A stretch of 64,000 nucleotides of DNA from Trebonia sp036276115 (GCA_036276115.1 DATBEM010000222.1:1-64000); one strand, 5' to 3'; positions 15,867 to 24,886 are shown, numbered from the stretch's first letter. The notes: generated by a model from the sequence alone, not told the origin. Program-made: numbers and translations.

Positions 15867-15969
15867 GATTGGCCTTTCGGCGATGGGGATGGGGCGCGCG
15901 TGATCCTCACCCGGCGCCCCGAAGGACTCGGACGCGCCGGCCGACGTCAGCGTACGTCACTGGCTAACC

Positions 15970-17565
15970 TCAGACCATAGGACGATAGGCCGGCGATATA
16001 CCGGCGATCGCGGGGCGATAGGCGCGGTCACGCCGCCGGGGGCGGGCGGCCGCAATGGCTTCCCGGACCGCGGGCTCCGGGCCAACAGCCTTGGGGGCAG
16101 CGGCCTTGGGGGCAGCAGCGGGCGTGGCCAGGAAGGCCACCAGGTTGAACGGGGCGGCGGCGGGGGCGGGGAGCGCGGCCCGGTGCAGGGTCGCGAGCAT
16201 GGCCGCGACGGCGCGGGTGACGGCATCGGTGCCCGCCGCCCGCTCGGCCCAGTCCCAGTCGCCGTCGGGGTTGGCCTCCAGGAAGACCGGCTCGCCGGCC
16301 CGGATGAGGAAGTCCAGCGCGGCGAAGTCCAGCGCCAGCGCCGCCGCCAGCGCCCGCGCGGCGTCGCCGGCCGCCGGCGGGACCGGCACCGCCCGCACGG
16401 TGACGGCGGCCGGGCTGGTCCACGGCTCGGCCGGCGAGCGCTTGCCGACCTCGAACCCGAGCACCTGCCCGGCCACGTAGTACACCCGCAGCTCGGCGCG
16501 GTGCTCCACGTACTCCTGGACGATGACGGGCGGCCCTGGCCGGGGCCCTGAGGGAAGCGCGTGCCGCTCGATGACCTGCGGGAAGACCCCGGTGAGGCGG
16601 CCTGGGGCGGCTTCCACGAAGTGCTGGCCGACCGCCTTGACGACCACCCGGGGGCAGCGGAAGGCGGCCCGCGCGGCCGACAGGTCGGTGGTGACGATCG
16701 TGCGCGGCACCGCGATGCCCAGGCGCCGGGCAACGGCGAGCTGCTCCAGCGTCCCCGGCCACCGAGGGCCGAGGGCACGGGGGGCGATGGCCGCTGCTTG
16801 CTCGGCCAGTTCCTTCCAGGAATCCTGCGCGAACAGGGCCGCCGCAACCGGGCCGGCGTCGACCGCGCGGCCGGAGAAGTGCCGCCGCCATGCCACGGTG
16901 GGCGCCAGCCAGCGGCCGCCGAGGCGCATCCGCCCGCCGTCCAGGTCCACCAGCAGGCCCGCGTCATAACCGCTGGCCGGGCCGCGGCCGGCGTCAGGCT
17001 GGCTGCCAGCGTCGTCGCCGGAGGAAGCGTCCAGTCGCCCGGCGGTGCCGTACCAGACGACGGCGCCCCCCCGGACGGTCGCGTTCCCCGCGACAGCAGC
17101 CTCGACCTGAAAAGAAGGGGCGCCTGGGGAAATGTCATCGTGAACCTGGACGGTCGCGCCGGTCGTGCTCGCCCCAGCGGGGCGAGCGTCGGCCGGGACG
17201 CCGGGCAGGGCGTCGGCGTCGAGGCGGGCGACGCGCAGGCCGGCCCCCTCCAGCAGTGCTTGGACCCGGGTGAGGCTGGCGTCGCAGGTCCGGCTGAGCA
17301 GCAGGATGCACGGCTCGGGCTGTGGGCGGGCGGGGAACGCGGCCTCGGCCCGCTGGGGACCGGGGAACGGGGCGACGGAGGACGCGGCAGCCGGCGGCGG
17401 CCCGGGCCCGGCGCCGCTAGCGGGCGGCCCGGCCGGCGGCGGAGCAACTGGCGGCGCCCCGGGCCCGCGCGGGGGGCGGACGTCGGCTACGTAGGCGGGG
17501 GCGCGCAGCTGGGTGGTGAAGGGGTCCGGGTCGCCCGGCGCTCCCGGGAAGGCTGGCACGGGCAA
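15970..17565 (-). CDS. ATP-grasp ligase of the graspetide-synthetase/RimK type
   Basis: In this 531-aa protein, residues 1-85 are Pro/Ala/Gly-rich and probably disordered. A pre-ATP-grasp fold follows (CILLLSRTCDASLTRVQALL). The ATP-grasp core has RVVVKAVG, VIVQEYVEHRAELRVYYV and the Mg-binding FLEANPDGDWDWAE. The ExNPxGxWxW end resembles MvdC/MvdD-type enzymes that form ester or amide macrocycles in peptides. It is last in the operon. The frame begins with TTG directly after the GAF stop (TGATTG). GTG 17559 is an alternative start. A peptide substrate is inferred from family and context, and the 63-aa product at 24.7 kb is the nearest candidate. Confidence 0.75.
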   Translation of the reverse strand: MPVPAFPGAPGDPDPFTTQLRAPAYVADVRPPRGPGAPPVAPPPAGPPASGAGPGPPPAAASSVAPFPGPQRAEAAFPARPQPEPCILLLSRTCDASLTRVQALLEGAGLRVARLDADALPGVPADARPAGASTTGATVQVHDDISPGAPSFQVEAAVAGNATVRGGAVVWYGTAGRLDASSGDDAGSQPDAGRGPASGYDAGLLVDLDGGRMRLGGRWLAPTVAWRRHFSGRAVDAGPVAAALFAQDSWKELAEQAAAIAPRALGPRWPGTLEQLAVARRLGIAVPRTIVTTDLSAARAAFRCPRVVVKAVGQHFVEAAPGRLTGVFPQVIERHALPSGPRPGPPVIVQEYVEHRAELRVYYVAGQVLGFEVGKRSPAEPWTSPAAVTVRAVPVPPAAGDAARALAAALALDFAALDFLIRAGEPVFLEANPDGDWDWAERAAGTDAVTRAVAAMLATLHRAALPAPAAAPFNLVAFLATPAAAPKAAAPKAVGPEPAVREAIAAARPRRRDRAYRPAIAGISPAYRPMV

Positions 17566-18222
17566 TCACGCGGCGGCGGTGCCGCCGCCCTCCAGCAGCT
17601 CGTCGGCCATCGTCAGGAGCTTGACCACGGTCGCCTGGACCGACTGGGGCGCGCCCGGCAGCCGCTGGGCGACCCGGCGGAGCGCCTCCAGCCCCGGGGA
17701 CTGGGGGGCGGCCTGGTTCTCGCGCTCGGACCAGCGGACGCGCAGGAGCAGCTGGAGCACCGAGGCGACCTCGGTCGCGAGCATGCCGACGGAGTCCATG
17801 TCGACGAGGTCGCCCCGCTGGATGGTGTCGCGGTCGAGCACCTCCAGGACGCCGATGCAGTCGCCGTCCACGATGACCGGCGCGGCCATGATGCTGCGGG
17901 GGACGTACCCGGTCGACTCGGCCGCGTCCTGGGCGAACAGCGGGGTGGAGGCCAGGTCGTCGGCGATCAGCGGCTGGCCGCTCATCGCGACCCAGCCGGC
18001 GATGCCGGTCCCGCTGGGGAACCGGGTGCCGGGCAGCATCCCCTCCCCCTCGCCCGCGACGGCCTCGAAGACCAGCTCCCCGGTTGCCGGGTCGACGAGG
18101 AAGACCGAGACCGCGGCCGCGCCGTACATTCCCTTGGCGATCTCGACAACGGACTGCAGCAGGCGCCGCTGGGTCAGGTCGGCCTCGGGCGCGGGGCTGG
18201 CGGTTGAGTTAGTCGGTGACAT
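17566..18222 (-). CDS. GAF domain protein
   Basis: This 218-aa protein has one GAF domain (about 15-150): VSVFLVDPATGELVFEAVAGEG, the FPSGTGIAGWVAMSGQPLI loop, and MAAPVIVDGDCIGVLEVLDR. A C-terminal helical tail carries TVVKLLTMADELLEGG. There is no output domain, so it is a stand-alone sensor or adaptor. GAF domains bind cyclic nucleotides or small ligands, which is notable because a cyclase is encoded two genes upstream. ATG 18222 has GGAGG at 5 nt and overlaps the subtilase stop by 14 bases. Confidence 0.8.
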   Translation of the reverse strand: MSPTNSTASPAPEADLTQRRLLQSVVEIAKGMYGAAAVSVFLVDPATGELVFEAVAGEGEGMLPGTRFPSGTGIAGWVAMSGQPLIADDLASTPLFAQDAAESTGYVPRSIMAAPVIVDGDCIGVLEVLDRDTIQRGDLVDMDSVGMLATEVASVLQLLLRVRWSERENQAAPQSPGLEALRRVAQRLPGAPQSVQATVVKLLTMADELLEGGGTAAA

Positions 18223-19102
18223 GAGCACCTCCATCGGGCATGGCCACGTTCCCGGCGGCCTGCATGAGGACGGACTTGAGCTGGAAGGGCGCGAGCATGG
18301 GGTGCTTGCTCAAGACAAGCGCGCTGATGCCCGCGATGTGCGGTGCGGCGAAGCTGTTGCCGGTGCTGCGGATCTCCTTGCCGCCCCGCCAGGCAACGGG
18401 GACCCGGACGCCGCGGGCGAAGAAGTCAACCGGCGGCGCGGGGTTGTAGTAGTAGGTCATCGGGTCGGTCCCGTCATGGCAGGCGACCGAGATGACCGAC
18501 GCGAACGGCCACGGATAGCTGTGCACGGGCATGTTGTGGGCCGCCGCCACCAGGACGCTGCGGCGGAAGTAGGCCCGGTCGGCGAGCTCCCGCAGCTCGT
18601 CGCGGAACTTCTCCTTCGCGGTGGACAGGCTCATGTTGATGACGTCGAAGCCCTCGTCGATCGCCCAGCGCAGCCCGGCCAGGAGAGCGGCCCCGCTGCC
18701 GTGCTTGCCGTTGGTCAGCACCCGCACCGACGTGATGGCGGCGGCCGGGGCGATCGACCGGATCACGCTCGCGCAGGCAGTCCCGTGCCCGGCCAGGTCC
18801 ACCGGCTCGCCGGGCACGATGACCAGCGGCGCGCCGTCCTCGTCGCTGGCGGGGACGACGTCCAGGGCCGCCTCGACCTCGCCGACCAGGGGGTGGCTGG
18901 CTTCCACGCCGCTGTCGAGCACGCACACCCGGATCGCGGCCCCGTCGGCGCCGCCCCACGCCCAGTGCGGCGTGACCGGCCCGACCGGGCACACCTCGAA
19001 GGCCTCGGGCAGCACCGCCGCGGGCAGCCCCCAGGCGGGGACGCCCGGGAAGTGCCCCCGGGGCGGGCGCCGCCAGGGCGGCAGCTCGGTCACGCTGGAC
19101 AT
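18209..19102 (-). CDS. Cytosolic S8 family (subtilisin-like) serine peptidase
   Basis: This 297-aa peptidase has a complete catalytic triad: Asp in VCVLDSGVEASHP, His in AGHGTACASV and Ser in TGNSFAAPHIAG. The oxyanion Asn may be in AAAHNMP. There is no signal peptide, transmembrane segment or I9 propeptide. A 50-residue Pro/Trp-rich N-terminus precedes the domain. It therefore probably acts in the cytoplasm, as the PatA-type proteases of RiPP pathways or the proteases of NTPase-linked conflict systems do. The start overlaps the end of the cyclase gene by 13 bases. A role in cleaving a locus-encoded peptide is inference. Confidence 0.82.
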   Translation of the reverse strand: MSSVTELPPWRRPPRGHFPGVPAWGLPAAVLPEAFEVCPVGPVTPHWAWGGADGAAIRVCVLDSGVEASHPLVGEVEAALDVVPASDEDGAPLVIVPGEPVDLAGHGTACASVIRSIAPAAAITSVRVLTNGKHGSGAALLAGLRWAIDEGFDVINMSLSTAKEKFRDELRELADRAYFRRSVLVAAAHNMPVHSYPWPFASVISVACHDGTDPMTYYYNPAPPVDFFARGVRVPVAWRGGKEIRSTGNSFAAPHIAGISALVLSKHPMLAPFQLKSVLMQAAGNVAMPDGGAHVTD

Positions 19103-22100
19103 GCTGGATCAGCTCCCGTCTCGCGCGCCTCGTCGGGGTCCGCGCCCCGGCCGGCCAGCCAGTCGCGGACGCGGCCGGCCAGCAGGCCCGCGCCCTTCGC
19201 CGTCAGCAGCCGCTCGGCCTCGCGGCCGGCGCACTGGGCGCCCTCCGCATCGCCGGCCGCGCGGGCGGCGACGGCGAGGTCGGCGTAGGCCTGCGCGGCC
19301 AGGCAGGGGTCATCGCTCCCGGCCGCGCGGGCGACCGCGTCGCGGGCAAGGGCGATGGCCCGCGCGTGGTCCCCGGATCCGGCCGCGATCCGGGCGCGCA
19401 GCCCGGCCGCGGCGATGCGCGCCCGGGTGCTGACGACCGGCGCGCCCGCCTCGGCCTGGTCCAGGGCACGGGCGGCGTCGGCCGGGCGGCCCGCGCGGTA
19501 CAGCTCGCGGGCGATGGCGGCCTCGATGTTCTGGGTGTCGGGCGCCTGGCGGGCGGTCCGGAGCACCGCCAGCGCCTGGCGGTAGTGGGCCTCGGCCTGC
19601 TGGTGGTCCCCGGCGGCCGACTCCACGAACCCGGACATCCCCATCACGGCGGCATCGGCGAGGTCCAGGTGCAGCCCGCTGGCCGAGGCCCGGGCGGTCG
19701 CCAGCGCGCACCGCGCCCCGGCCACGTCCCCGCCCAGCGCGAGCAGGTACGCCCGGGTCACCAGGACCGGGACGAGCAGGCCGCGGGCGGCGGCGAACCG
19801 CTCGGCCAGCACCGCGCACAGCGCGAGCCCGTCCGCCACCGGCGTGGGGGTCCACTGCGCCAGCTCGCAGATCGCGGCGGCCAGCCACTCTTCCTCGTAG
19901 CGGTCGCCCATCGCCCGCGCCCGGGCCCGGGCGAGCCGCAGCTCGGCCTCGGCCGCCGCCGTCCGCTCGGCGACCAGGTGCACGTGCGCCTGCAGCTGGT
20001 GCAGCCGGCTCCAGTTCAGGTGATCGCCTGGTTCGCCGGCCGGCCCCGGGCCGGCCGCTTCGTGCCCGGCCGGGCCTTTTATCAGCAATTCCGTTACCCC
20101 CGGCGAAGCCGCCGACAACTCGGCCGCGAGCCGGTCCGCTTGCGCGGCCACCGCCTCGGGGGACGCCAGGCCGAGCCGGAGCGACACCAGCGCGCGGGTG
20201 ACGGCGCAGGCGATGGCATTGCCGGGACTATCGGGGAGGGCGGCCTCGGCCGCCGCCAGCGCGGCGGCGGGGCGGCCGGCGTCCCACAGGCCCAGGCCCG
20301 CGTCGCAGATGTGCACGGCCAGGGCGGTGTGGCGGCCGTCGCCGGCCGGGAGCAGGTCGCGGGCGCGCTCAAGCAGGCCGATCGCGGCGGGGAGGTCCTT
20401 GCGGGCCAGGGCCCGCATCCCCTCGGCCGTGAGCGCGTCGGCCGCCGCCGGGGCGAGCGGGGGCAGGGCCGGGTCGCCCGGGCGCAGCTCGCGGTGCAGG
20501 CGGCTGGCCGCCTCGACGTGGTACGCCATCACCATGGGGTCGTCCGCGCCGCCGTCGTTGGCGGCGGTGCCGCCGGAAACAGTGCCGCCGGAAACGGTGC
20601 CGCCGGAAGCAGTGCCGCCCGAAGCAGTGCCGCCCGAAGCAGTGCCGCCCGAAGCAGTGCCGCTGACGGCCGGGCGGTCCGGGGCGGGGCAGGCGTACCA
20701 GGTCGCGAGGAGGTCATGCCAGCGCTCGCGGCGGGCCTTGGACGTGAACGTGTAGGCGGTGTCGCGCAGCAGGGCCTGGGCGAAGGAGTAGCGGCCGGGC
20801 GGTCCCTGGCGGATGACGCGGCGCCGGGCCAGGCGGGTCAGCCGCTCGCCGAGGTCCGGGCCGGGGATCTCCTCGGCCCGGGCCAGGGCCGCGAGGGCGT
20901 CGCGGGGGAAGTCCCGGCCGACCGTCGCCGCCAGCTCGAGGACGGCCCGCTCGGGGGCGGGCAGCTGGTCCAGCCGGGCGCCGAGCACCGCCCCGATCGT
21001 GGGCGGGACCTCGTCGGCCGGCGCGGCCTCGGCGAAGACGTCGAGCAGGAGCTCGGCGAACAGCGGGTTGCCGTCGCACAAGACGGCGACCCGCTCGCAG
21101 GTCTCCTGCTGCTCTTGCGCGTACACCTCGCCGGTCAGGGCCAGCTCGGCGACCAGGGCGGCGCTCTGCTCGTAGCTGAGCGGCCCCAGCTCCAGCGTCA
21201 TGGCGCTGGGCTTGCCGCCGCCCCAGCCGGGCCGGGCCTCCAGCAGCTCGGTCCGGGCGACGCACAGCACGAGGACGGGCACGTCAGCCAGCCAGGTCGC
21301 GATGTCGTCAACCAGGTCGAGCAGGGTCTGCTCGGACTGGTGCAGGTCCTCCCAGACGACCACCAGCGGGCCGGACCGGGCCAGGGCCTCCAGGGCGTAG
21401 CGGACCGCCCAGGAGATGTCCTCGACCCCGACCGACTCGCCGGCGAGGGCCGCGCCGTCGAGGATGGTCGCCAGGCTCGCGGCGGCCAGCGCCCCCTCGT
21501 CGTCGCCGAGCGCGGCCGCCAGGGCCGGCCAGCCGCCCGGGTAGGAGCGCAGCACCTGCGCCAGCGGCTGGTAGGTGATGCCGCGGCCGTAGGCGGAGGA
21601 GCGGCCCCTCAGCACGGTCACTCCCCCGGCGAGATCGCCGCCGGGCAGCGCGGGAGCGGCGGGGGCGGGAGCGGGAGCGGGCAGGCCGGCCAGGAACTCC
21701 TGCACGAGCCGGGACTTGCCGATGCCGGGGCCGCCGAGGACGGTGACCAGGCTCGACTGGCGGCGGCGGACCGTGCGGCGGAAGGCGTGGCGCAGCTCCT
21801 CGAGCTCGTCGTCGCGCCCGATGAACGGGGTGCCCGGCTCGGCGGCCGCGTCGGGCAGCCCCGGCCCGGCCACGAGCCAGGCCGGGACGGCCTGCGCCTT
21901 GCCCTTGAGCGCGAGCGGGGCGACGGCCTCGATCGCCACCTGCGAGCGGACCATCGCGGCGGTGGCGCCGTCGACCAGGACGCCGCCGGGCGGAGCGGCG
22001 TTCTGCAGCCGGCTGGCGGTGTTGACGGCGTCCCCGATGACCCGGAAGTCCCCCGACGCCAGCAGGGTCACGACCACGTCGCCGGTGCAGATCCCGCAGC

Positions 22101-22503
22101 GGGCCTCCAGGCTCACCTGGTAGCTGGCCAGCAGCTCGGCGCTGAGGTCGTGCAGCGCGTCGATCGCGGTGGTGGCGGCCCGCACCGCGCGCAGCGCGTC
22201 ATCCTCATGGGCGACGGTCGCGCCGAACACGGCCAGGATCGCGTCGCCGATGAACTTCTCCACCACCCCGCCGTGGTCGGCGATGGCCGCCCCGCAGACG
22301 GCGAAGTAGCTGTCCATGATCTGCCGGAGCGCCTCGGGATCCATGCGCTCGGCCAGCGCGGTCGACCCGACGATGTCCATGAACAGCATCGAGACCTTCT
22401 TGCGGGACTCCCGGCTGGGCGCGGCGGCCGCCAGCGGCGTGCCGCACTCGGCGCAGAACCGCGACCGCTCTCCCACCTGGGCACCGCACGACGGGCAGGT
22501 CAT
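19090..22503 (-). CDS. Zinc ribbon, class III nucleotide cyclase, STAND ATPase and TPR protein
   Basis: This 1137-aa signalling protein starts with a zinc ribbon (CPSCGA... FCAECG, residues 3-20). A class III cyclase domain (about 35-205) has both metal Asp (FMDIVGST and EKFIGDAI) and the RVIGDAVNTASR transition-state region, so it may be active. An AAA_16/STAND module follows, with Walker A GGPGIGKSR and Walker B-like LVVVWEDLH. The long C-terminal half is TPR-like alpha repeats. A GGTAS pentad repeat near 630-650 comes from a 15-bp minisatellite. It lies between the SARP gene and the subtilase, which it overlaps. It may link an ATP-driven switch to a cyclic nucleotide signal. Confidence 0.82.
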   Translation of the reverse strand: MTCPSCGAQVGERSRFCAECGTPLAAAAPSRESRKKVSMLFMDIVGSTALAERMDPEALRQIMDSYFAVCGAAIADHGGVVEKFIGDAILAVFGATVAHEDDALRAVRAATTAIDALHDLSAELLASYQVSLEARCGICTGDVVVTLLASGDFRVIGDAVNTASRLQNAAPPGGVLVDGATAAMVRSQVAIEAVAPLALKGKAQAVPAWLVAGPGLPDAAAEPGTPFIGRDDELEELRHAFRRTVRRRQSSLVTVLGGPGIGKSRLVQEFLAGLPAPAPAPAAPALPGGDLAGGVTVLRGRSSAYGRGITYQPLAQVLRSYPGGWPALAAALGDDEGALAAASLATILDGAALAGESVGVEDISWAVRYALEALARSGPLVVVWEDLHQSEQTLLDLVDDIATWLADVPVLVLCVARTELLEARPGWGGGKPSAMTLELGPLSYEQSAALVAELALTGEVYAQEQQETCERVAVLCDGNPLFAELLLDVFAEAAPADEVPPTIGAVLGARLDQLPAPERAVLELAATVGRDFPRDALAALARAEEIPGPDLGERLTRLARRRVIRQGPPGRYSFAQALLRDTAYTFTSKARRERWHDLLATWYACPAPDRPAVSGTASGGTASGGTASGGTASGGTVSGGTVSGGTAANDGGADDPMVMAYHVEAASRLHRELRPGDPALPPLAPAAADALTAEGMRALARKDLPAAIGLLERARDLLPAGDGRHTALAVHICDAGLGLWDAGRPAAALAAAEAALPDSPGNAIACAVTRALVSLRLGLASPEAVAAQADRLAAELSAASPGVTELLIKGPAGHEAAGPGPAGEPGDHLNWSRLHQLQAHVHLVAERTAAAEAELRLARARARAMGDRYEEEWLAAAICELAQWTPTPVADGLALCAVLAERFAAARGLLVPVLVTRAYLLALGGDVAGARCALATARASASGLHLDLADAAVMGMSGFVESAAGDHQQAEAHYRQALAVLRTARQAPDTQNIEAAIARELYRAGRPADAARALDQAEAGAPVVSTRARIAAAGLRARIAAGSGDHARAIALARDAVARAAGSDDPCLAAQAYADLAVAARAAGDAEGAQCAGREAERLLTAKGAGLLAGRVRDWLAGRGADPDEARETGADPACPA
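20566..20655. repeat. Six 15-bp in-frame repeats in the cyclase-ATPase gene
   Basis: Units of the type AGTGCCGCCGGAAAC or AGTGCCGCCCGAAGC follow one another without a gap and encode GGT(A/V)S pentads. A decayed seventh unit follows at 20656. The last three complete units are identical, which points to recent expansion. Confidence 0.85.
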
Positions 22504-22631
22504 CGCGAGCCTCCGGTGGTACCCGGGCCGCTTGGGCCCTCCGGCCAGCGGTACGGGCCGGCCACGCGGTGCCCGCGCAGGTCATCCGCGCACTCGCCCC
22601 GGGGGGCGGGCGGGTACTGGTGCGGCGCCAC
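22500..22631 (-). CDS. Possible 43-aa ORF overlapping the cyclase start
   Basis: In the 264-base gap after the SARP gene, a frame from GTG 22631 (or GTG 22646) runs to a TGA that overlaps the cyclase ATG as ATGA. It reads VAPHQYPPAPRGECADD... PYRWPEGPSG... with one Cys and many Pro. AGAGGTGG stands about 11-14 nt before the GTG. The overlap geometry matches the other couplings in this operon, but there is no homology support. It may be an upstream regulatory ORF or chance. Confidence 0.3.
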   Translation of the reverse strand: MAPHQYPPAPRGECADDLRGHRVAGPYRWPEGPSGPGTTGGSR

Positions 22632-22767
22632 GGCGATCTGAACCACCTCTAGTCAGCCGGGTCCATCAGGGGACGGGCGCCCTGCGCCTCGCCTCCGGTT
22701 GCCCGTCTTTCCTGGCAGGCTAAGCTGCGGCGGTACGGGCCCGGTTCGGGGCCGGCTCGGCCGCGGT

Positions 22768-24693
22768 TCAGCCATGGTTAAGCGCCACCATGGTCCACTC
22801 GCGGGCCGCCAGCGACTCGTCCCCGTCCAGGGCATCGCGGGCGTAGGCGTGGACCAGGGCCGGCACCTCGTACAGCACGGCGTGGGCGAGGGTCTCGACG
22901 TCGGGGACGGCGATCATGCTGGCGTCGAGCAGCGCCTCCAGGTCGAGGCGGGCGGTCTCCTCGTCGGTGCCGAGGACGGCGGCCGCCTCGTCGAGGGTGA
23001 AGACCGGCTCGGGGAGCCGCCCCAGGCGCAGCAGCGCCCGCCGGGCGGCGTCGGGCAGGTCGTCCACGGCCCGCGCGAGCCGCTGGCGGACGTCGCCGTC
23101 GCCCCGGCTCAGCTCGGCCAGCAGCGACGGGACGGCGGCCAGGCGGGTAGCGTACTCGGCCAGGGTCAGGTGCCGCAGCACGGCCAGGCGCTCGCCCGCC
23201 AGCCGCACGGCCAGCGGCGTGAGCCCGGCCCGGGCGACGATCGCCTCGGCCGCCCGCCGCCCGGCGGCGACGCGGGGCGCCCCGGCGACCCGCCCGAGCA
23301 GCGCTACCGCCTCCGCGACGGCCAGCGGCGGGACGGCGACCCGGGCCGCGTCCAGCCCGGGCAGCCGGGACCGGGAGGTCACGACGATGGCGCTGTCGCC
23401 CGCCTCGGGCAGGAACGGCCGGACCTCGCCCTCGCGGCGGGCGTCATCGAGCACCACCAGCGCCTTGTGCTCGGCGAGCCACGCCCGCCAGTCCTGCGCC
23501 GACCAGTCCTGAGGCGGCCGGGCGGTGGCCACGGCGGCCCGCATGAGCTGGGCGATGACCTCCCGGGGCGGGCGCAGCGCCCCGTCGTCGTCATGCAGCC
23601 GGGCGAAGAACCGCCCCCCGGGGAAGCTGTCGGCCAGCTGGTGGGCGGCGTGCACCGCGAGGGCGGTCTTGCCCGCCCCGAGCGGGCCGGTCACGATCGT
23701 GAGCTGGCCGTCGCCGGCCGCCAGGCTGGCGGTCAGCAGCCGGGCGCAGTCATCGCGCCCGGTGAAGCAGGGCGCCTCCCGGGGCAGCAGGCTCGGCCGG
23801 CCCGGCCGCCCGGCGGCCACGGCGGCCGGCCCGGCCGCGATCCCGGCCACGGGGCCGGCGCCGCCGCCCGGGCCGTCCCCGGACGCGGGGCGGGGCCGCC
23901 CGCTGACGATGGACTGGTAGAACGCGGCGAGGGCCGGACTCGGGGACAGGCCCAGCTCGTGGGCCAGCAGCTGGCGCAGCTCGTCGTAGACCGCCAGCGC
24001 CTCCGAGCGCCGCCCGGCGTGGCACAGGGCGCTCATCTGCAGCGTCCGCAGCCGCTCGCGCAGCGGGTGGATCGCGGCGACCTCCGCGATCCGCTCGGTC
24101 GCGCCGGCGCCCCGGCCGAGGGCGACCTCCGCCTCGGCCCAGTCCTCGAAGGCGGCGAGGTACCGCCGGTCGAGGCGCTGGGCGGCCGCGGCGACCAGCG
24201 GGATGCCGCGCAGCCCCTCCAGGGCCGGGCCGCGCCACAGGTCCAGTGCCCCGGCCAGGGCGGCGGCGGCGCCGGCGCGGTCCCCGCCCTGGCTGAGCGC
24301 GCGGGCTTGCTGCACGCGCCGCGTGAACAGCAGGGCGTCCACGTCAGCCGGGTCCGTGTCGATGGTGTAGCTGCCGTTGTCATGGCAGATCGGCGGGCGG
24401 CCGCCCGGCCCGACCAGCCCGCGCAGGGTGCAGACGTAGACCTGGATGTTCTTGCGGGCGGTGCGGGGCGGCTGGTCGTCCCACAGGGCCTGCGACAAGG
24501 CGGACACCAGGACCGGGGAGCCGGCGTTGCACAGCAGCAGGGCGAGGATGACCTGCTGCTTGCGCGAGCCGAGGTCAACCGGCTGCCCGTCGCGGGTCAC
24601 CCGCAGCGGGCCGAGGATCGCCAGCGGCGCCGACCGGGGCCCGGCCTGCTCCCCGCCGTCTCTTTCCAGGCCGTCCAGCTCAGGGCCGCCCAT
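22768..24693 (-). CDS. SARP/AfsR-type regulator (Trans_reg_C, BTAD, NB-ARC)
   Basis: This 641-aa activator of the AfsR/SARP family has an OmpR-like winged helix (about 25-110: LAILGPLRVTRDGQPVDLGSRKQQVILALLL) and a BTAD helical domain (about 115-265). An NB-ARC STAND ATPase follows, with Walker A VTGPLGAGKTAL and Walker B KALVVLDDA. SARPs switch on antibiotic and peptide clusters by binding direct heptad repeats at promoters. It is preceded by the 63-aa peptide gene with a single base between stop and start, so the two are made together. The C-terminal TPR array of full AfsR is missing. Confidence 0.87.
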   Translation of the reverse strand: MGGPELDGLERDGGEQAGPRSAPLAILGPLRVTRDGQPVDLGSRKQQVILALLLCNAGSPVLVSALSQALWDDQPPRTARKNIQVYVCTLRGLVGPGGRPPICHDNGSYTIDTDPADVDALLFTRRVQQARALSQGGDRAGAAAALAGALDLWRGPALEGLRGIPLVAAAAQRLDRRYLAAFEDWAEAEVALGRGAGATERIAEVAAIHPLRERLRTLQMSALCHAGRRSEALAVYDELRQLLAHELGLSPSPALAAFYQSIVSGRPRPASGDGPGGGAGPVAGIAAGPAAVAAGRPGRPSLLPREAPCFTGRDDCARLLTASLAAGDGQLTIVTGPLGAGKTALAVHAAHQLADSFPGGRFFARLHDDDGALRPPREVIAQLMRAAVATARPPQDWSAQDWRAWLAEHKALVVLDDARREGEVRPFLPEAGDSAIVVTSRSRLPGLDAARVAVPPLAVAEAVALLGRVAGAPRVAAGRRAAEAIVARAGLTPLAVRLAGERLAVLRHLTLAEYATRLAAVPSLLAELSRGDGDVRQRLARAVDDLPDAARRALLRLGRLPEPVFTLDEAAAVLGTDEETARLDLEALLDASMIAVPDVETLAHAVLYEVPALVHAYARDALDGDESLAAREWTMVALNHG

Positions 24694-24694
24694 C

Positions 24695-24886
24695 TCAGGC
24701 GATCTTGATGCTGAACGAGTGCGCCTCGACCTCGGCGTCGGACACGGCGTCGAGGCGCTCCTTCACGGAGTTGAGGACGCCTACCTCCTCCTCGGTGAGC
24801 TGGGACAAGACGGTCTGCTGCTCGGGGGTGAGCAGGTCCACGGGCGTGCCCGCATCGCGCAGCGCGCCCAGCGCGTCAAAAGCCAT
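24695..24886 (-). CDS. 63-aa peptide, candidate RiPP precursor or signalling peptide
   Basis: A strong GAGGAGGA lies 5 nt before ATG 24886. The product is acidic and Cys-free. It has a helical, leader-like part (LLTPEQQTVLSQLTEEEV, residues 18-35, then LNSVKERLDAVSDAEVE) and a short distinct tail, AHSFSIKIA (55-63). The stop and the SARP start are separated by one base. The next RiPP-type enzyme in the operon is an ATP-grasp ligase, whose substrates carry Ser/Thr plus Glu/Asp or Lys, and all of these occur in residues 46-63. I know no named family for it. A small adaptor for the SARP ATPase is the alternative. Confidence 0.65.
   Translation of the reverse strand: MAFDALGALRDAGTPVDLLTPEQQTVLSQLTEEEVGVLNSVKERLDAVSDAEVEAHSFSIKIA

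Noticed and set aside
15957..17447. 496-codon frame overlapping the ATP-grasp gene
   Set aside because: It is a frame-shifted shadow, Arg/Pro/Ser-rich. The ATP-grasp motifs are all in the other frame.
19366..22641. 1091-codon open frame on the plus strand
   Set aside because: It is antisense to the cyclase-ATPase gene and has the Gly/Arg/Gln-rich composition of a G+C-rich shadow. No domain is recognisable, while the minus frame has a cyclase and a Walker motif.
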